From assembly GCA_038501625.1 (NCBI GenBank), contig JAZAYU010000035.1:692001-756000 (forward strand): DNA of 64,000 nt. Reading direction: 5' to 3'. Shown piece after piece: positions 47,513-59,936 of the stretch. This DNA is from Corbicula japonica. Lineage: Eukaryota > Mollusca > Bivalvia > Venerida > Cyrenidae. Position 1 is the stretch's first letter. Each line of letters opens with the position of its first letter. The position numbers were made by a program, and so were the translations under genes. The notes beneath the pieces were generated by a model, which did not search any database, was not told where the DNA came from, and was given only the letters and a program-made list of their open reading frames with translations.

Positions 47513-49000
47513 CCTACACATTCTCACCCACCTATTTCAAATTTATTACAATGCAAAACAAAAGTTGGTTGGGCATTGCTTAAAGTTTGTACACTTGATG
47601 AATCTTTGGAAGATGTTGATTTTATGGTATCGTTTGCCATCCAGTTTTCAGTACCATCCTATTTTCGTTATAGGTTGGTTTACTGCTATGCACGTTACAG
47701 AAACACTCTGGAACGTGCTAGCTTTCTGTGGTAAGCTGATATATCTGACATACATTCCAAAACAAGTGCAAATCAGATAAGAAACATAATTTTAAGGTGA
47801 AGTTAGGATTGACCATATATTTTTGTAACACTTTTTTGGTGATTGGGCAAAAAGTAGTGTTTCCAATAGAAAACTAACAGTCTGAACGAAAACTCAAAAG
47901 GGGCTTCCCTGTTAAGATCTGCTGCATAAAGTTGCATGATGCCATGTTATTTATAATCCTGTATTTCAAAATGTTTTTGTGTGTCTTAAACCAGTTAACG
48001 GAAATAGGATGTATTTCCAAGATGGCCGACAATAGCACTGCATTAGGTTTTTCTTTACTGAAAACTGGTCGGACGATGCTAAATTATATACTGGGGTCAG
48101 ATGCAAAATTTCTAGAAAGTGGTGTCTGTTTGGGTAAGTCATGTGCTTTTTACATGAAAGTTTCGAATTTTCTGCCAAAATATCCTTCAAAATCAATTAT
48201 TGTGGCTCAACAAACCCACTGAACCCCTGTAGGGTCTGCCTCTGTATATCTTTATATAAAAATGACATACACAATCTTTTGATTTACAAAATATGTTTTT
48301 AAAGACTTTTTAACTTTCACACTTTCTCTTTGGTTTTTGACTAGTCTTTTGTTGTTCTCAAAATGTGTCAGCATGATTGAGATTTGAAAGAGATAGAAAA
48401 CAACAACAACACCATAATTACCATAGAATAGGCTTGATTCAGTTTTTCATAATTCCTACATTTTTAACAGTATGCTGTGTTCCATTTAAAAAATAAAATC
48501 TTCCCTCCTCTGAAGAAAAGTTGCATGAATTTTCATGAAAATTATTAGGTCTGTTCTATTAGAAATGCAACTTAATATGAAAAAATGCATGCAATGACCC
48601 TTTTTGTGAGATGAGTTGATGCCAAACTGAGTGATCTCTTTTATTTGTTATATATGAGATTCTAAATTCTTGCTCTGAACCCTAAACTGTTCCTATAATT
48701 GTGGAAAATTTTAGCATTGAATTTGTCTAATGACATCATTTAATGGAAATTAATCAATACATGAAGCATTATTATCAGCAGTAACATCCTGTTGTGATGT
48801 TAATTCTAGATTTTATGTGCTAATTGCCCTGAAATACCTCACATCATGAAAGAATCACCGTGAAACATATACAATATGAGACAGTGCCCATTGGTTGTTG
48901 TTTTTTCAGGAGTTTCTGTTTACTCTCGCAACAGGATTAAGACCATTCATATTTCAATAAACCTCATTTATGACTTCTTAGAGTTGTCCTTTAATTGTTT

Positions 49001-49226
49001 TACCCTATACTCCATATATGCTTGTTTTATCGCATGTGTGAACAGTGTCGATCCCGATCAACTGGCACATCTTTGCCATCTGATTAGAAGCAACACTCTT
49101 TGCTTCTTGGTCAGAAATAATGAATTAAAAAGCTAACAGTGTAGAGCCTGATCAGATGGCACAGATGTACTGGCTGATATGGATCTACACTGTTCACTCA
49201 TGCTGTAAGAGTTGTATGTACTGAGT
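49001..49226. mobile_element. MITE family A
   Basis: Inverted AACAGTGTCGATCCCGATCA / TGATATGGATCTACACTGTT arms around GCTTCTTGGTCAGAAATAAT. Confidence 0.82.
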
Positions 49227-49859
49227 TAAGTATTACTATTAGTATGATAATGATGTACAATAGAAAGTTAGTTACTCAGTAGATTGCTTCAGTTTAATGT
49301 TCCATGACTAACGAAATCTCAAGAGTGGAATAATACTTGGCCAATGGGAGTAAGTGGCAGTATTAAGTGTTCTCTCCGTGAAATTGATAGATGCTGCAGA
49401 TTGCACACAATTTGTAAAGGGAAACATTAAGCAAACAGCAATAAATTACATGGAAAAGCAAATTTATTAGTTATCACACCAGGGAATTAGAGAAATGTTT
49501 GCTTCATTTTATGCTTATAAAGATTTTAGATTTTGTTAGAACAGATGATTGGAAAATGAAATGCCAAGTTGAGTCTTGACATGGTGTTGGTTTAAATATA
49601 CTGTTACTGGAACTGAGTTTTTAACAAGAAAAAAATATGAAATTCATTACGCTAACAACTGCTACCAGGTGAGGAATGGAATTTTATTAAGATGTTTGAT
49701 GGCAGCATAGCACAAATTTGAATCAAGGATTCATGAAGTGTAATTTCACATCTGAGGACAAACATTCTAATAGATTATATGAAAATAGTGAGAAATGAAG
49801 AAACAAACAGCAAATTTTAATAATATGGTATTTAAATGAATGTTTTCTTGTATTTTCAG

Positions 49860-49953
49860 AGCGGCATCAATAGCGCAGAGTGCCAGTGACAAAAGACCGA
49901 AGTTGGTCATTTGGCCGGAGTGGACCGACACTGATGTCAATGCAGAAAAATGG
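49860..49953 (+). CDS. Androglobin exon 2, common acceptor exon
   Basis: Acceptor TATTTTCAG, then one base completing the preceding codon plus 31 codons to a GTACAT donor (phase 0). It encodes the ancestral motif VIWPEWTDTDVNAEKW, matching the WPEW...NAEKW block of vertebrate androglobin. Its first base is A, so no upstream exon in the array yields a stop at the junction (none ends in TA or TG). Predicted hub for all the alternative first exons. Confidence 0.9.
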
Positions 49954-50536
49954 GTACATGTTTTGATATTGTTTTGCTGTTTAGTAAAGCTTGGTAATTT
50001 GTTGGTCAAATTGATCACATAATTTGGATTTAAGATCAATTAGTTGGTCAGATTGAAAGGCAAATTAAATTAGTTTTTGTGTAGTTTTATTTTTTTTAGA
50101 ATTTTTAAATGTAAGTAGTCGAGATGAGAGAAAAGAATGCACTTATTAAGGCCACTTTTTGCATTATCTATTCTATGAATGTTATGTAGATTTGATTTAT
50201 GGAATTTCCAAAAGGCTTCATTTTGACTTCCAGCTGTAATTACAGTTTGAATGGTCAAATTTTCCCTAATTAGGGGTACTTTGGCAATAAATTGGCAGAA
50301 TTCTTTACAAAATGATCAAAATGACCCCTGAGATTCAGTAGCTAGTAAAGCTCCTCACAGTTTTTAACATCCTTCTGTTTTACAAGATACAGAATTTTGT
50401 TTTATCATATAAACTCACAGATGTTTAATCAATATTGTGGCAATTATTTAGGATATTTTTCTCATGTTGAACAAGGACAAGTGGGTTAAAAAGGTCTTGT
50501 CAAGTCAGTCCATGTACTTGATTGTATAACTTGTCA

Positions 50537-50786
50537 TTAACTTCTTTGCTACATATATAAAATATATATGCCTTTATGGCATGGGCGAACAGTGTATTTC
50601 TAGATCAGCTGGCACATCCTTGCTGTCTGATCACGATCTGCACTGTTTGCTTTTAGATTAATTAGATAATTTCTGATGAAGATGCGACCAATGAAGATTC
50701 GGCTCAGATGGCACAGATGTTCTGGCTGATCTGGATCTACTCTGATTGCATATGCATTAAAATGCCTATATATGGAGTAAATGGTA
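50537..50786. mobile_element. MITE family A
   Basis: GGGCGAACAGTGTATTTCTA...GATCAGCTGGCAC with the inverse GGCTGATCTGGATCTAC. Intron 2. Confidence 0.8.
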
Positions 50787-51380
50787 TAGGAGCAAGTGGC
50801 CTGATACTTTGACATGTTTACAATAAAAACATAAAAAGTTCGCTTCATCACATTTGATTAAGAGACCTCTGTTGTATGTCTGCCCTAACCTTCTCTTGGG
50901 GCCGGGTCCAAGATAATAAAACTTGGTCTGGAGATCATGAAAAACTTCAGGGGTATTCAAGAATATACAATCACCATGTTGGTGTCAGAAAAATCATGAG
51001 TCGATTACCACAAATATAACAATCTCAAAAATATGAAAGTACATGTAGTTACCAAATTTTTATTTTTGTTTATACCAATATGATAAACCTAACTGGAAAA
51101 TCATAACTGTTTTACCATTTGAAATCTGTGAAATTGGTTAACCTTTTCATTGGTCGCATCCCAATAAAAAAGATATGTTTACCTTAAGTCAGAATACGAA
51201 AAATGAAGTGGTCCATTATGCTGTATTTATACTGGTTTCTTGTAGGGAACAACCCAGCCGGTAAGGACATGTGCACTGTCAGGGGCATGGAAGTGCACAG
51301 TACACTGCATTTTGTATCAAATAAGATCAATTGGAACACTTTTTGTGAACAATTGCTTAATTTGAAAAGAATTTGTTTCT

Positions 51381-51593
51381 TTAACCCTTTACTCCATGGA
51401 TCGATACAGCACATAATATTATTTACATTGGTGACCATTGTAGATCTATGCAGTCTGATCATGATCAACATTGTTCACTTGAAGCTGGTTTGGTTATATC
51501 TGATCAGAAAGCAAATAGTTTAGATGCAGCTGATCTTGATCCACACTGGTCACCCATGTGATAAAAGGCGTATTCATGGAGTAATGGGTAAAG
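51381..51593. mobile_element. MITE family A
   Basis: Begins TTAACCCTTTACTCCATGGA and ends TCATGGAGTAATGGGTAAA; internal arms more diverged. Intron 2. Confidence 0.8.
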
Positions 51594-51943
51594 TTCTGTT
51601 TGTTGTTTGAAGCACATCACGGTTCTCTTTTCTGCTGGTACCAGTATTCTAAATGTAAGAATATTAAAAGATTCCACGACAAAACAACAGCAAATAAATA
51701 TCCCTCACTGAAGTGACCACTATGCCTTGTTTATGAATTTTTTATTGTTGAAATAAATGTGGTGCTCTATAATGATTAGATTTTTCAAACAATTTTCTGT
51801 ATAAGTTGACAAAATTTAATTTTAACATTTGTTTTTGCAGTGACTGGGTGTCAACATTTTAGGCTTTGAATTTTTCCAGATCTCTGATTTACATCATATC
51901 ACTCATTGCACATTTTTATTTTGATAATTTCATGTTTCTTTCT

Positions 51944-52182
51944 TAACCAGTTCCTTTAGATATACACCTTTATATTGTCTGGGCAAACAGTGTAGATCCA
52001 GATCAGCCGTGCCATCTGATCAGGATCTTCACTGTTCGCTTTTTAGTTATTACCGGTAGGTTATTTTTGCCAAAAAAGCGAACAGTTCAGATCCTGATTA
52101 GATGGCATGAATGTGCCAGCTGATCTGGATCAACACTGTTCGCACTTGCGATAAAATGCGTATATATGGAATAAGGAGTTGA
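51944..52182. mobile_element. MITE family A
   Basis: Well-preserved arms GTGTAGATCCAGATCAGCCG and CAGCTGATCTGGATCAACAC. Ends about 50 bases before exon 3. Confidence 0.85.
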
Positions 52183-52234
52183 TCATTTCTTACAGATTTT
52201 CTGCTATTGACTTACTGTTGATGTTATTTTTCAG

Positions 52235-52381
52235 GACATGGCCCATAAGGGCAAGGAGAAGGATAAGGGGAAGTCACCTGTGGTGTCACACTCGTTTGAC
52301 GACCCTGAGGGGAAGATTGAGATGCCTGCTGGCATAAAAGTGGATCACTGGAAACGACCACAAGATTATATCACTGAAAAG
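52235..52381 (+). CDS. Androglobin exon 3
   Basis: TTATTTTTCAG acceptor, 49 codons, GTATAC donor, phase 0 both ends. Encodes a Lys-rich opening (KGKEKDKGKSPVV) then FDDPEGKIEMPAGIKVDHWK and RPQD. This block is strongly conserved in androglobins and lies at the start of the calpain-like region. Confidence 0.92.
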
Positions 52382-52771
52382 GTATACTTTCTTGACACAA
52401 TCATTTGATCTGTATTTCAAAATTTGATGCCTTAGCTAAATATGTTTTGCCAAGGAATATTAAGTGTTCAACTTTGTTACTGGACATCTGTATGTTTATA
52501 TGCAGGAAAAGTCTAGTTTCTGTCCAAGTAAGCTTAAATTCATGACCTAACATTTATGACATTTTTTTTTTAACTTTACAAAGTCTATTCATTGGTCTGC
52601 TCATATTATGGGTGTTTAGTTTTTAATACAGTTTAAATACATTTGAACAGAGAATATTGTAGACTTTGATCAAATTGAAAAGATGTGCAGTTTTCATAGT
52701 TTACATTTGTTGCTTATTGGTAAATCATGTGTTTAGTTGATCATGTTACTACAGTCTTAATTCCTGATTAG

Positions 52772-53014
52772 TTAACCCTTTACTCGTTATATATACCTTT
52801 TTTTCAAGGCAAAAACTGTAGATCCAGATCTGCAGCACATCTGGTCAGGATCTACACTGTTTGCTTTTTTATTCAATAACATTATTTCTGACCAAGAAGC
52901 AAGCAATGCAGATCCTGATAAGACAGCACAGATGTTATGACTGATCTAGATTTACACTGTTCTTACATGATAAAACCTGTATAATTATTATTAATATATG
53001 AAATAAAGGATTAA
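52772..53014. mobile_element. MITE family A
   Basis: GTTAACCCTTTACTCG start, GATCCAGATCTGCAGCACAT...TGATCTAGATTTACACTG inverse. Ends about 25 bases before exon 4, covering the area where its branch point may lie. Confidence 0.8.
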
Positions 53015-53037
53015 CTATATGTTTTAATGTGTTTCAG

Positions 53038-53115
53038 ACACCAGTGGTGATTGACCCAGATGGGATGTCAGCATTTGATCTTATCACAAACAATGAGCAT
53101 CTTCATGAAAGTGAG
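53038..53115 (+). CDS. Androglobin exon 4
   Basis: GTTTCAG acceptor, 26 codons, GTATGC donor, phase 0. Encodes TPVVIDPDGMSAFDLITNNE and HLHESE, matching the VV...FDL..ANEHL region of vertebrate androglobin. Confidence 0.9.
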
Positions 53116-53941
53116 GTATGCATTACCTAAGACAATATCCAACTTATTGTATTTGCTTGTCAAATTATTTAAATGAATATGATATGTTTACAGAATTATA
53201 ATTATATTTTCAGTGTTCTATTTAATTTAAAGGAACTCTTTGAGGAAATTGGAAAATGCCTATTTTTTTTTAAAGTACCTGCATGTGATTAAAATGTACA
53301 TTCAAACCAATTATTTCTACTGCAGAAACTGCTAAACAAACATGGTGTAGCATTATTCAAGGCATAGGGGTTTATATTAAACACCACATCAGGTGTGTTT
53401 CAGAACAGAATGTCTTATTCATCTGCTCAGGATCAAATGCTCATCTGGTCCTTGCACCGCTTAAACATAGATATATAATATAAATTGTTATAATATTTTT
53501 CACCAGTCCTTCTTTGACTGGTTAAGGCTGTGGCTATAAATTTTGATTTGATCACATATCTACACCATAGTGCAAACACAGTGTAAGTACAATTGAAATA
53601 CTTAGGAGATATATGTTATATTATACCAGTATGCAAGTGTGATGTGGTTTACATACGCAATGAGACATAATACAAACCTACAGATTGCACACTGGTATAA
53701 TGTTAAGGAATTTTTAATCTGACGAGTTGTATCAATTTTGCGTATTAACGCTGCACTATGCTAAAATCATTCATGGGTATATAATAAATATCATTATTGC
53801 ACTTAGGCCACGATATATGAATGTTAAAAAGTGTTAGATTGATGTCATACTGTTAAATTACTTTTTTCGATTACTTTGATTTAATACATCAGTAAGTTGC
53901 AACCAGTGGCATTATAACTTGTTTAATTTTGTTTTGAACAG

Positions 53942-54166
53942 TTGATGCGCTACATCATTAGTCAGATCATGGCATTGTGGGAAATCTGTGCGGTGAAGAA
54001 CCCACCTCAGGATCAGATGGTGACGGAGCCCGGGGTTCCGTACGAGGAAGTGTCCCACACCTGGAAACCATGGGAACATATTTATACATTGAATAAAGTG
54101 CAGAAGGGACCACATATACCACCTTATAATCCATATGGAAAATATGCAGTCAGATTGTACTGGATG
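53942..54166 (+). CDS. Androglobin exon 5 (calpain-like)
   Basis: 75 codons, phase 0, between TTTTGAACAG and GTATGT. Encodes LMRYIISQIMALWEI, then a variable loop, WKPWEHIYTLNKVQKG and YNPYGKYAVRLYWM. The closing YAV(R/K)LYWM leads into the calpain-type W-R-K strand in the next exon. Conserved Trp and Tyr positions are intact. Confidence 0.93.
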
Positions 54167-54552
54167 GTATGTAGGAGTATTTACATTGCTGTTTGTGTCG
54201 TTTGGGGCTCGTCACAGGAAAAGGTGTTTTCGATCATATATTTTTGACATTTTAGTTGTTACTATATTTGGAAAGAACTTAACAAATATTTCTATGATTT
54301 CTTTGTAACTAATAGGAGATCATGCAGTATCACGTTTTTCTATATAAGAGTATTTTTATTGCAAAACAGACAATAAGTAATGCCGTCTGCTTAACTTTAT
54401 TACATGATTATATTGAATAACATCAATTATTTCTCTCAGACATCTTTTCCCCAGACATGTCTCATAATATTATAATTAACAGCAATAGTGGCATAATAAT
54501 TTGAGTTAGTGCTATGTAATATTATCTAAGGACCTTGCATTGAGTGAGTAAT

Positions 54553-56079
54553 CAGGGGTTTTCCTAGCCTTTCTGAGGGTCCGGAAAACGGACCCTTTCC
54601 CAAGCAAACGGACCCTTTCCCAATCCGAAATTTCTTCCATTTTTCCCAATTGAATCCACAAATAATTTTCAAAACATAAGATATCCAATATATCGCACTT
54701 GGTCCGTGGATTCCAATTTTTTGTACATTTACAATGTATATGTTTGTTCATTCTTCGTGGTGGTAAAAAAGATCAAAATTATTCATCAACGTTGGTGACA
54801 AATTCACGAAATGCACGCTTTTTTCGCGTCGTATTACGTCATTATCGGCGACGGCTGTTTATTACATTTTGTGTGCAGGGATTTAAGAGGCGATGTACCT
54901 GTTCACAAACGGATACAATTTAACATCAAACGTATGAAAATAAATGAAAGGTGTTTTTTAACAATTATGTTGCTTCTGATTTGACATGAAACCCCCTTTG
55001 TGACGAACAATGCGAGAAAACACCAAGCTGATAACGGTACTGGCAGAATTTCGTTCACGAGACAAACCGCAAATTAGCGGCAATAAATGCAAGTTGCTAA
55101 CCATAATAGACATGAGTAGGAAATGTCAAAACAGTTTGTTGTTTTGACATTACCTGCTCATTGACATATCAAGCTGGTAAACGACGGACGACGACGAACT
55201 AACATCGCCGACCATGACCGACTATCGTCGATCAGTTGAAAGTACCGAAAACAATAATACGGCACCGTTGGAAATTGATGATGGTGATCTTTGTTTGAAC
55301 ATTAATTAATTTCTTTTCATTAAAAATAAATCTTAATAAATAAGATCGTCGATCAGTTGAAAGTACCGAAAACAATTATACGGCACCGTTGGAAATTGAT
55401 GATGGCGATCTTTGTTTGAACATTAATTAATTTCTTTTCATTAAAAATAAATCTTAATAAATAATACAGTTGTTTTAAAACATTTGTCCAGCACGGAACG
55501 TACTCTGATTTACCAGTAGATTTCACGGCGTGTTAATTACGCAACACCGCGATATACATGCATCTGACAGCAGAAACAAATAAATTCTCATTGTTATAGC
55601 GCGATTATTTACTTATATCGGGCTCCGTTTATACCGCGGTTGGTGGGCTTGGACCCCAATGTCCGCGATATAATGGAGTTGCAGTGTATGCATTGAGGGC
55701 CAGGCCTCCTTGGATGATGCCACCCTGGAGGAACTATGCATGCGTTCAAGCACAGAAAACAAAGAAAAATAGTCATTTGTTGACTTCAACAAATTAAAAT
55801 TATTCCATACCTTGAGTTTTTTTTCTGGAAAAAAAAAGCCTGTATATAGGTTTTAAACACTAAACCACCCTGAGTGAATAAAAAGTTAACTGATCCTTCC
55901 TTGTAAAAGTTTTTAAAAAGGGGGAAAATGCATAAAACAATGATTTCAAAATTCCCAAAACTTGTATTTTTGTCAATAATTTTTTGTCAATAAAAATTCC
56001 CAATTGAGACGTTTCACATGCTAAAATTTTCCCAATTCTGGCCAGGGTCCTTTTCCCAAAATGGCCAGGAAAACCCCTG
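54553..56079. mobile_element. 1.5-kb TIR element in intron 5
   Basis: Ends CAGGGGTTTTCCTAGCC and GGCCAGGAAAACCCCTG, with subterminal GGACCCTTTCCCAA / TTTTCCCAAAATGGCC similarity. GTAAT flanks both ends. CAGGGG termini suggest hAT, but only 5 of the expected 8 flanking bases match. Contains an exact-looking tandem duplication of 121 bases. No transposase frame. Confidence 0.75.
55225..55466. repeat. 121-bp tandem duplication
   Basis: Units at 55225-55345 and 55346-55466 differ at only a couple of bases, implying a recent duplication inside the TIR element. Confidence 0.9.
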
Positions 56080-56308
56080 GTAATGGAAATGGTATTTCTA
56101 GCTAAATAGTCAGGAATGAATTACAAAACTAGCTATTAAAGGCTTAGTGCAAAATGTAAGAAATAGCAGGAGACAACAAGGGTTTTATGTGACCCTTTTA
56201 ACAAAGTTTTGACCCGTTAATTTTGAAAAGGTTATTTGGCCATTTCTTCTGGTAAAATTTAATGTTAACTTTGAACTGGATAACCTTTGATATTTTTGTG
56301 TGTTACAG

Positions 56309-56448
56309 GGTTGTTGGAGAAAGGTGATAGTGGACGATACATTACCGTTTGATGAGAATGATAGGATGTTGTTACCAAGTACCACAATGCAGCACGAAGT
56401 CTGGCCCATGCTGCTGACCAAAGCATTGATTAAAGTTGCCTCCCTTGA
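56309..56448 (+). CDS. Androglobin exon 6 (calpain-like core)
   Basis: Acceptor TGTGTTACAG; 46 codons plus two bases; GTAAGT donor (phase 2). Encodes GCWRKVIVDDTLPFDENDRM followed by LLPSTT, EVWPMLLTKALIKVAS. W-R-x-V-x-x-D-D-x-L-P followed by E-x-W-P-x-L-L-x-K-A is the calpain CysPc framework. Confidence 0.93.
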
Positions 56449-57007
56449 GTAAGTTGCTGTTTTTATGGTTGCTTTTCAAGTTGCTCTCATTGTTTCATGA
56501 AAACAGGTCTAAGTCTTTAAGCACTGTTTATGATAAATAATGATTACACTCATAATCTTTGTAAACACAACAGTGGGTAAAATAGAAAATAAACAAGGTT
56601 TTAGAATATTTTTGAAGACATTTGGCAACAACAAATAACCATAAATCAACTGACTACAAAATATTGACAGTATCTGGATTTCTACAATAATTTTCATCCA
56701 CTTACGCAAAGAAATAAGATACAGTTACTTGAATATCCTTTTTACAAACGACCTCCCTTAAAATTCAAGAACAAAATCCAACTGTTAATTTGCTAAAACC
56801 AAAGAAGTTTTTTTTCTAGACTGATTGATACTGAACCAAAAACTTCCAAGATAAACATATTGGTGATCAAATTCTTCCAGATATTTGCATTCACTGGCAT
56901 CATTAATATAATAGGAATTCACATTGTTTTGTAAAGTTGTAATTTGCAGGGTTCTTTATATATAAGAATATATTATCAATTTGAGTAGGAGTAGTTAATC
57001 ATAGTCC

Positions 57008-57249
57008 TTAACCCTTTCCTGGATATATACGCATTTTTACGCATGTGTGACCAGTGTAGATCCAGATCAGCCGGCACATCCGTGCCGTCTGATCAGGATC
57101 TGCACTGGTCGCATTTTCGTCAGAAATAAGCTAATGAATCAAAAAGCGAACAGTTTAGATCCTGATCAGACGGCACGGATGTGCCGGCTGATCTGGATCT
57201 AAACTGTTCGCCCTAGCAATGAAGGTGTGTCTGTACAGGAAAGGGTTAA
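57008..57249. mobile_element. MITE family A, best-preserved copy
   Basis: Starts TTAACCCTTTCCTGGATATA and ends with CAGGAAAGGGTTAA. Inner arms AGATCCAGATCAGCCGGCAC / GTGCCGGCTGATCTGGATCT are almost perfect, and a second pair GTCTGATCAGGATC / GATCCTGATCAGAC lies inside. Confidence 0.93.
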
Positions 57250-57379
57250 GACAGGAGATCAATATCAGACATCAAACATGTTATTTGCACTTTCTGAGAC
57301 CAATGGTATTGTTGAGATCTAAGATTGGTTCCCAGTCTAGGTTTCATAATCTCTTGAAGAAATAATTGACATCTTTATT

Positions 57380-57518
57380 CCCAAAATCTTAAATCTGGAG
57401 ACCAGTTTCAAAACTCAAGCATCAGATTGGCTAAAATGGAGACCACTGGTCATTTCAGCCAATCAGATACTTGAGATTTGAGACTGGTCTCCAATCTTAG
57501 TTTAATGATTTTGGGCCC
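57380..57518. mobile_element. MITE family B
   Basis: Arms TGGAGACCAGT(T/C)TCAAA and inverse GAGACTGGTCTCCA, ends CCAAAATCTTAA / TTAATGATTTTGG. Confidence 0.85.
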
Positions 57519-57583
57519 TTCAGCACAATGTACTAAAATTAGAGGTGAAATTTATTTTTAACAAAACAATGTGTCTTTTGCAG

Positions 57584-57673
57584 CTACACTGGAGGTAACC
57601 CGAGTTGTGAATTTGGTGATGTAAGCATCATAAACTGCCTGACTGGTTGGTTACCAGAAGCTATTCCTCTGCA
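57584..57673 (+). CDS. Androglobin exon 7 (calpain-like)
   Basis: GTCTTTTGCAG acceptor, phase 2 in and out, 90 bases. Encodes DYTGGNPSCEFGDVSIINCL then TGWLPEAIPL. Y-x-G-G and the LTGWLPE signature match the calpain/androglobin family. The donor GTAAGT is followed by two possible acceptors in the same phase (58609 and 59937). Confidence 0.92.
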
Positions 57674-57868
57674 GTAAGTTATCTCCCTTAGTGTGATGCT
57701 GTGCCATTTGCTATTGTACTTCATTGACTTTGGCTCATATATAAGTATTGTAACATGTATCCAAGTGATATTATTCTGATTAGCTAGCAATTTATCGGCA
57801 TTGTTTCTGTATAATGTTAATATTCTTTAATTAATTCTTGATCTTTCTTTTTATATCTTAAATATATT

Positions 57869-58200
57869 AAACCTTAACTCCATAAATTGTATTTATCACA
57901 TTGTGTGAAGAGTGTGGATCTAGGGACCAAGATCATAAAACTAAGTTTTGAGATCAGTCTCAAATCTCAAGTAATCAGATGCTTGAGATTTGAGACTGAT
58001 CTCCAGATTTAGTTTTATGATCTTGGGCCCTGATCAGCTGATATGGATCTGCACTGTTTGCTTCCTGGTCAGAAATAACCTAATGAATCAAAAAGTGGAC
58101 AGCGTAGATCCTGATCAGACATCATAGATGTGCCAGTTGATCTAGATCTACACCTTCCACCCATTGTATAACATCATATCCCATGGAGTAAAGGATTAAT
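57869..58200. mobile_element. MITE family A interrupted by a family B copy
   Basis: Family A arms at 57869-57922 and 58030-58200 (GTAGATCCTGATCAGACATC, CAGTTGATCTAGATCTACAC) are split by a complete family B palindrome. Confidence 0.85.
57923..58029. mobile_element. MITE family B nested in family A
   Basis: ACCAAGATCATAAAACTAAG ... TTTAGTTTTATGATCTTGGG: an almost perfect palindrome. Younger than the family A copy around it. Confidence 0.88.
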
Positions 58201-58608
58201 TGTTTGATCAATTTGAAAAATTTTAAAATTGATTACCAGTTGAATTACTGAAGATTAAATAGTTGTTGTTATGACTGTAGGAGTCACAATTTGTTGTTGC
58301 TAACATATACAACTAATTCACGCTACATCTTCTTTTGATGCACTTTGGTAATAATTAAACAGACCACTTTAAAACTGACAAACTGGTTTATGCTAACTTT
58401 ATGGTGTCAAATAGAAGTTCTTCGTCAAATGATTTAAAATATTTTCATAAATAACTGGTAAAAAATTAGTTTTAATGGTCAAAGAACTTCAATTGATGCG
58501 TTTACATTATTTCCTATTTATTCCTATTTTTTCCTATTAACACCAAAACATCATTGTATACTAACATTTTCTCCCTTGAATCACATAAATATTTGCCAAT
58601 TTATATAG

Positions 58609-58819
58609 GGGTTTTCTGCTGGGAGATCAGGGAACTTCGAAACCCCAAACTTCACAGAAGAATCCCGCCTCCGGGCGAGCCTCGCCCTTAGTGTCTGCGG
58701 GTCAGGTTATTGATAAGTTCATCTCCCTGAGTAATCAGCCTAGCCGTGAAAATTCCGCTGTGAAACCACCTAAAAAGATAGGAGTAAATGACGATGTCAG
58801 GCAAGGAGACATGCTGTGA
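58609..58819 (+). CDS. Candidate alternative terminal exon of androglobin
   Basis: After a TTTATATAG acceptor the first base completes the phase-2 codon from exon 7 (Gln), followed by 69 codons to a TGA. The product is Ser/Pro/Lys-rich (GFLLGDQGTSKPQTSQKNPA, SGRASPLVS, SRENSAVKPPKK). No donor inside restores phase 2, so inclusion would end the protein just after LTGWLPEAIPL. The pyrimidine tract is weak. Composition is strongly protein-like and unlike the flanking intron. Confidence 0.5.
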
Positions 58820-59936
58820 CTGCTCTTGTTTATGTTATTTAATAGATAATTAACTAAATAAGTTCAGTGATAAATTCTCATCATACATAACTTAACTGTG
58901 TTAAGAGCCTTAATATATTGTGTACAGATGTTTTTGCAGACACATTTGTCAGTGTTCTGAGCAATATGTAAACTTGACATTATTGACATTGTTATTATGT
59001 TGTTATTGTTTATGTATTGTTTAGTTTAAACACATAGTCAAATCTGAGTTGGCAAGTTTCTACAACCTATGTAGTATGAGAATTCCAGCACACATATTTT
59101 GGTGCCTTGTCCAGGCTGGAGAACTTTGGCATACCTTAAGCTTTGTTTGTTCTTTATGAATGGACCTTAATATAAATTTGTGCAACATGAAGCGATGAGA
59201 ATTTATATGAAATTATTTGGTTATCATCATGTAACAGAATTTGTGGTGCACTTTTCATGGAATGAAAGGATTGTTTTGAAATTTGTAAAATAATGCTTAT
59301 AAAATGGAACAATTTGCATGAAAATTGTTAAGTGCTCCACCAAATATGATTTTATGACTATGTTGCTTTGGTTTGGGGTTTTGCATGTTTTTGTTTTAGA
59401 ATTTTGCAGTTTTATTACCTGTGTTATTAGTAGATTCAGGCATAAAATATCTTTGTGTTGACCTACCGATTGCTTATTAGCAAAGTAATAAATCATAAAT
59501 AGATAGAAGGTAAGAAATGCATTGCCACATTTAACATAACATTTGCTTCCCACCTTGATAAGCATATAGCCATGTAGATGGACAGTAGATTTGTGAATTC
59601 AGATAGAGCACATTTTAAGATTCGCTTGTTCTTTTGGTGGCAGGCTTGAATTATTGCAATGCTTACTGCTTACTGTTTTCATTGGCAAGTACTACTCATA
59701 ACATTCTAACTTTACATTTTCTGCATTTCTTATTGGGAAAGCTGGACAATATTTTTATATTTTCTGCCCTAACTTCTAGCTTTTTTACTTAAATGTTATT
59801 TAGAATATTTCTTTTATTATAGTAATCAGAATTTTGATACATGCATTAAAGTGAAACAGTCATTACATTAACATTTAGGAAAGTCACATGACATCAGATA
59901 AGGTCATGTGATTAAGTTGTTACTATTTATAAACAG
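58820..59936. other. Intron sequence, nothing further recognised
   Basis: AT-rich. If 58609-58819 is a last exon, this would begin with its 3'UTR; no canonical AATAAA lies in the first 300 bases. Confidence 0.5.

Larger units (their letters stand above)
46820..49859. other. Androglobin intron 1
   Basis: Holds a tRNA-derived SINE head (47446-47512) and a family A MITE (49001-49226). The open frames at 47510-48222 are SINE body or AT-driven sequence. No exon recognised. Confidence 0.6.

Noticed and set aside
53942..54247. Exon 5 reading continuing beyond 54166
   Set aside because: The extension past YWM runs into intron after a GTATGT donor; homology resumes at 56309 (GCWRK), so the ORF tail is not coding.
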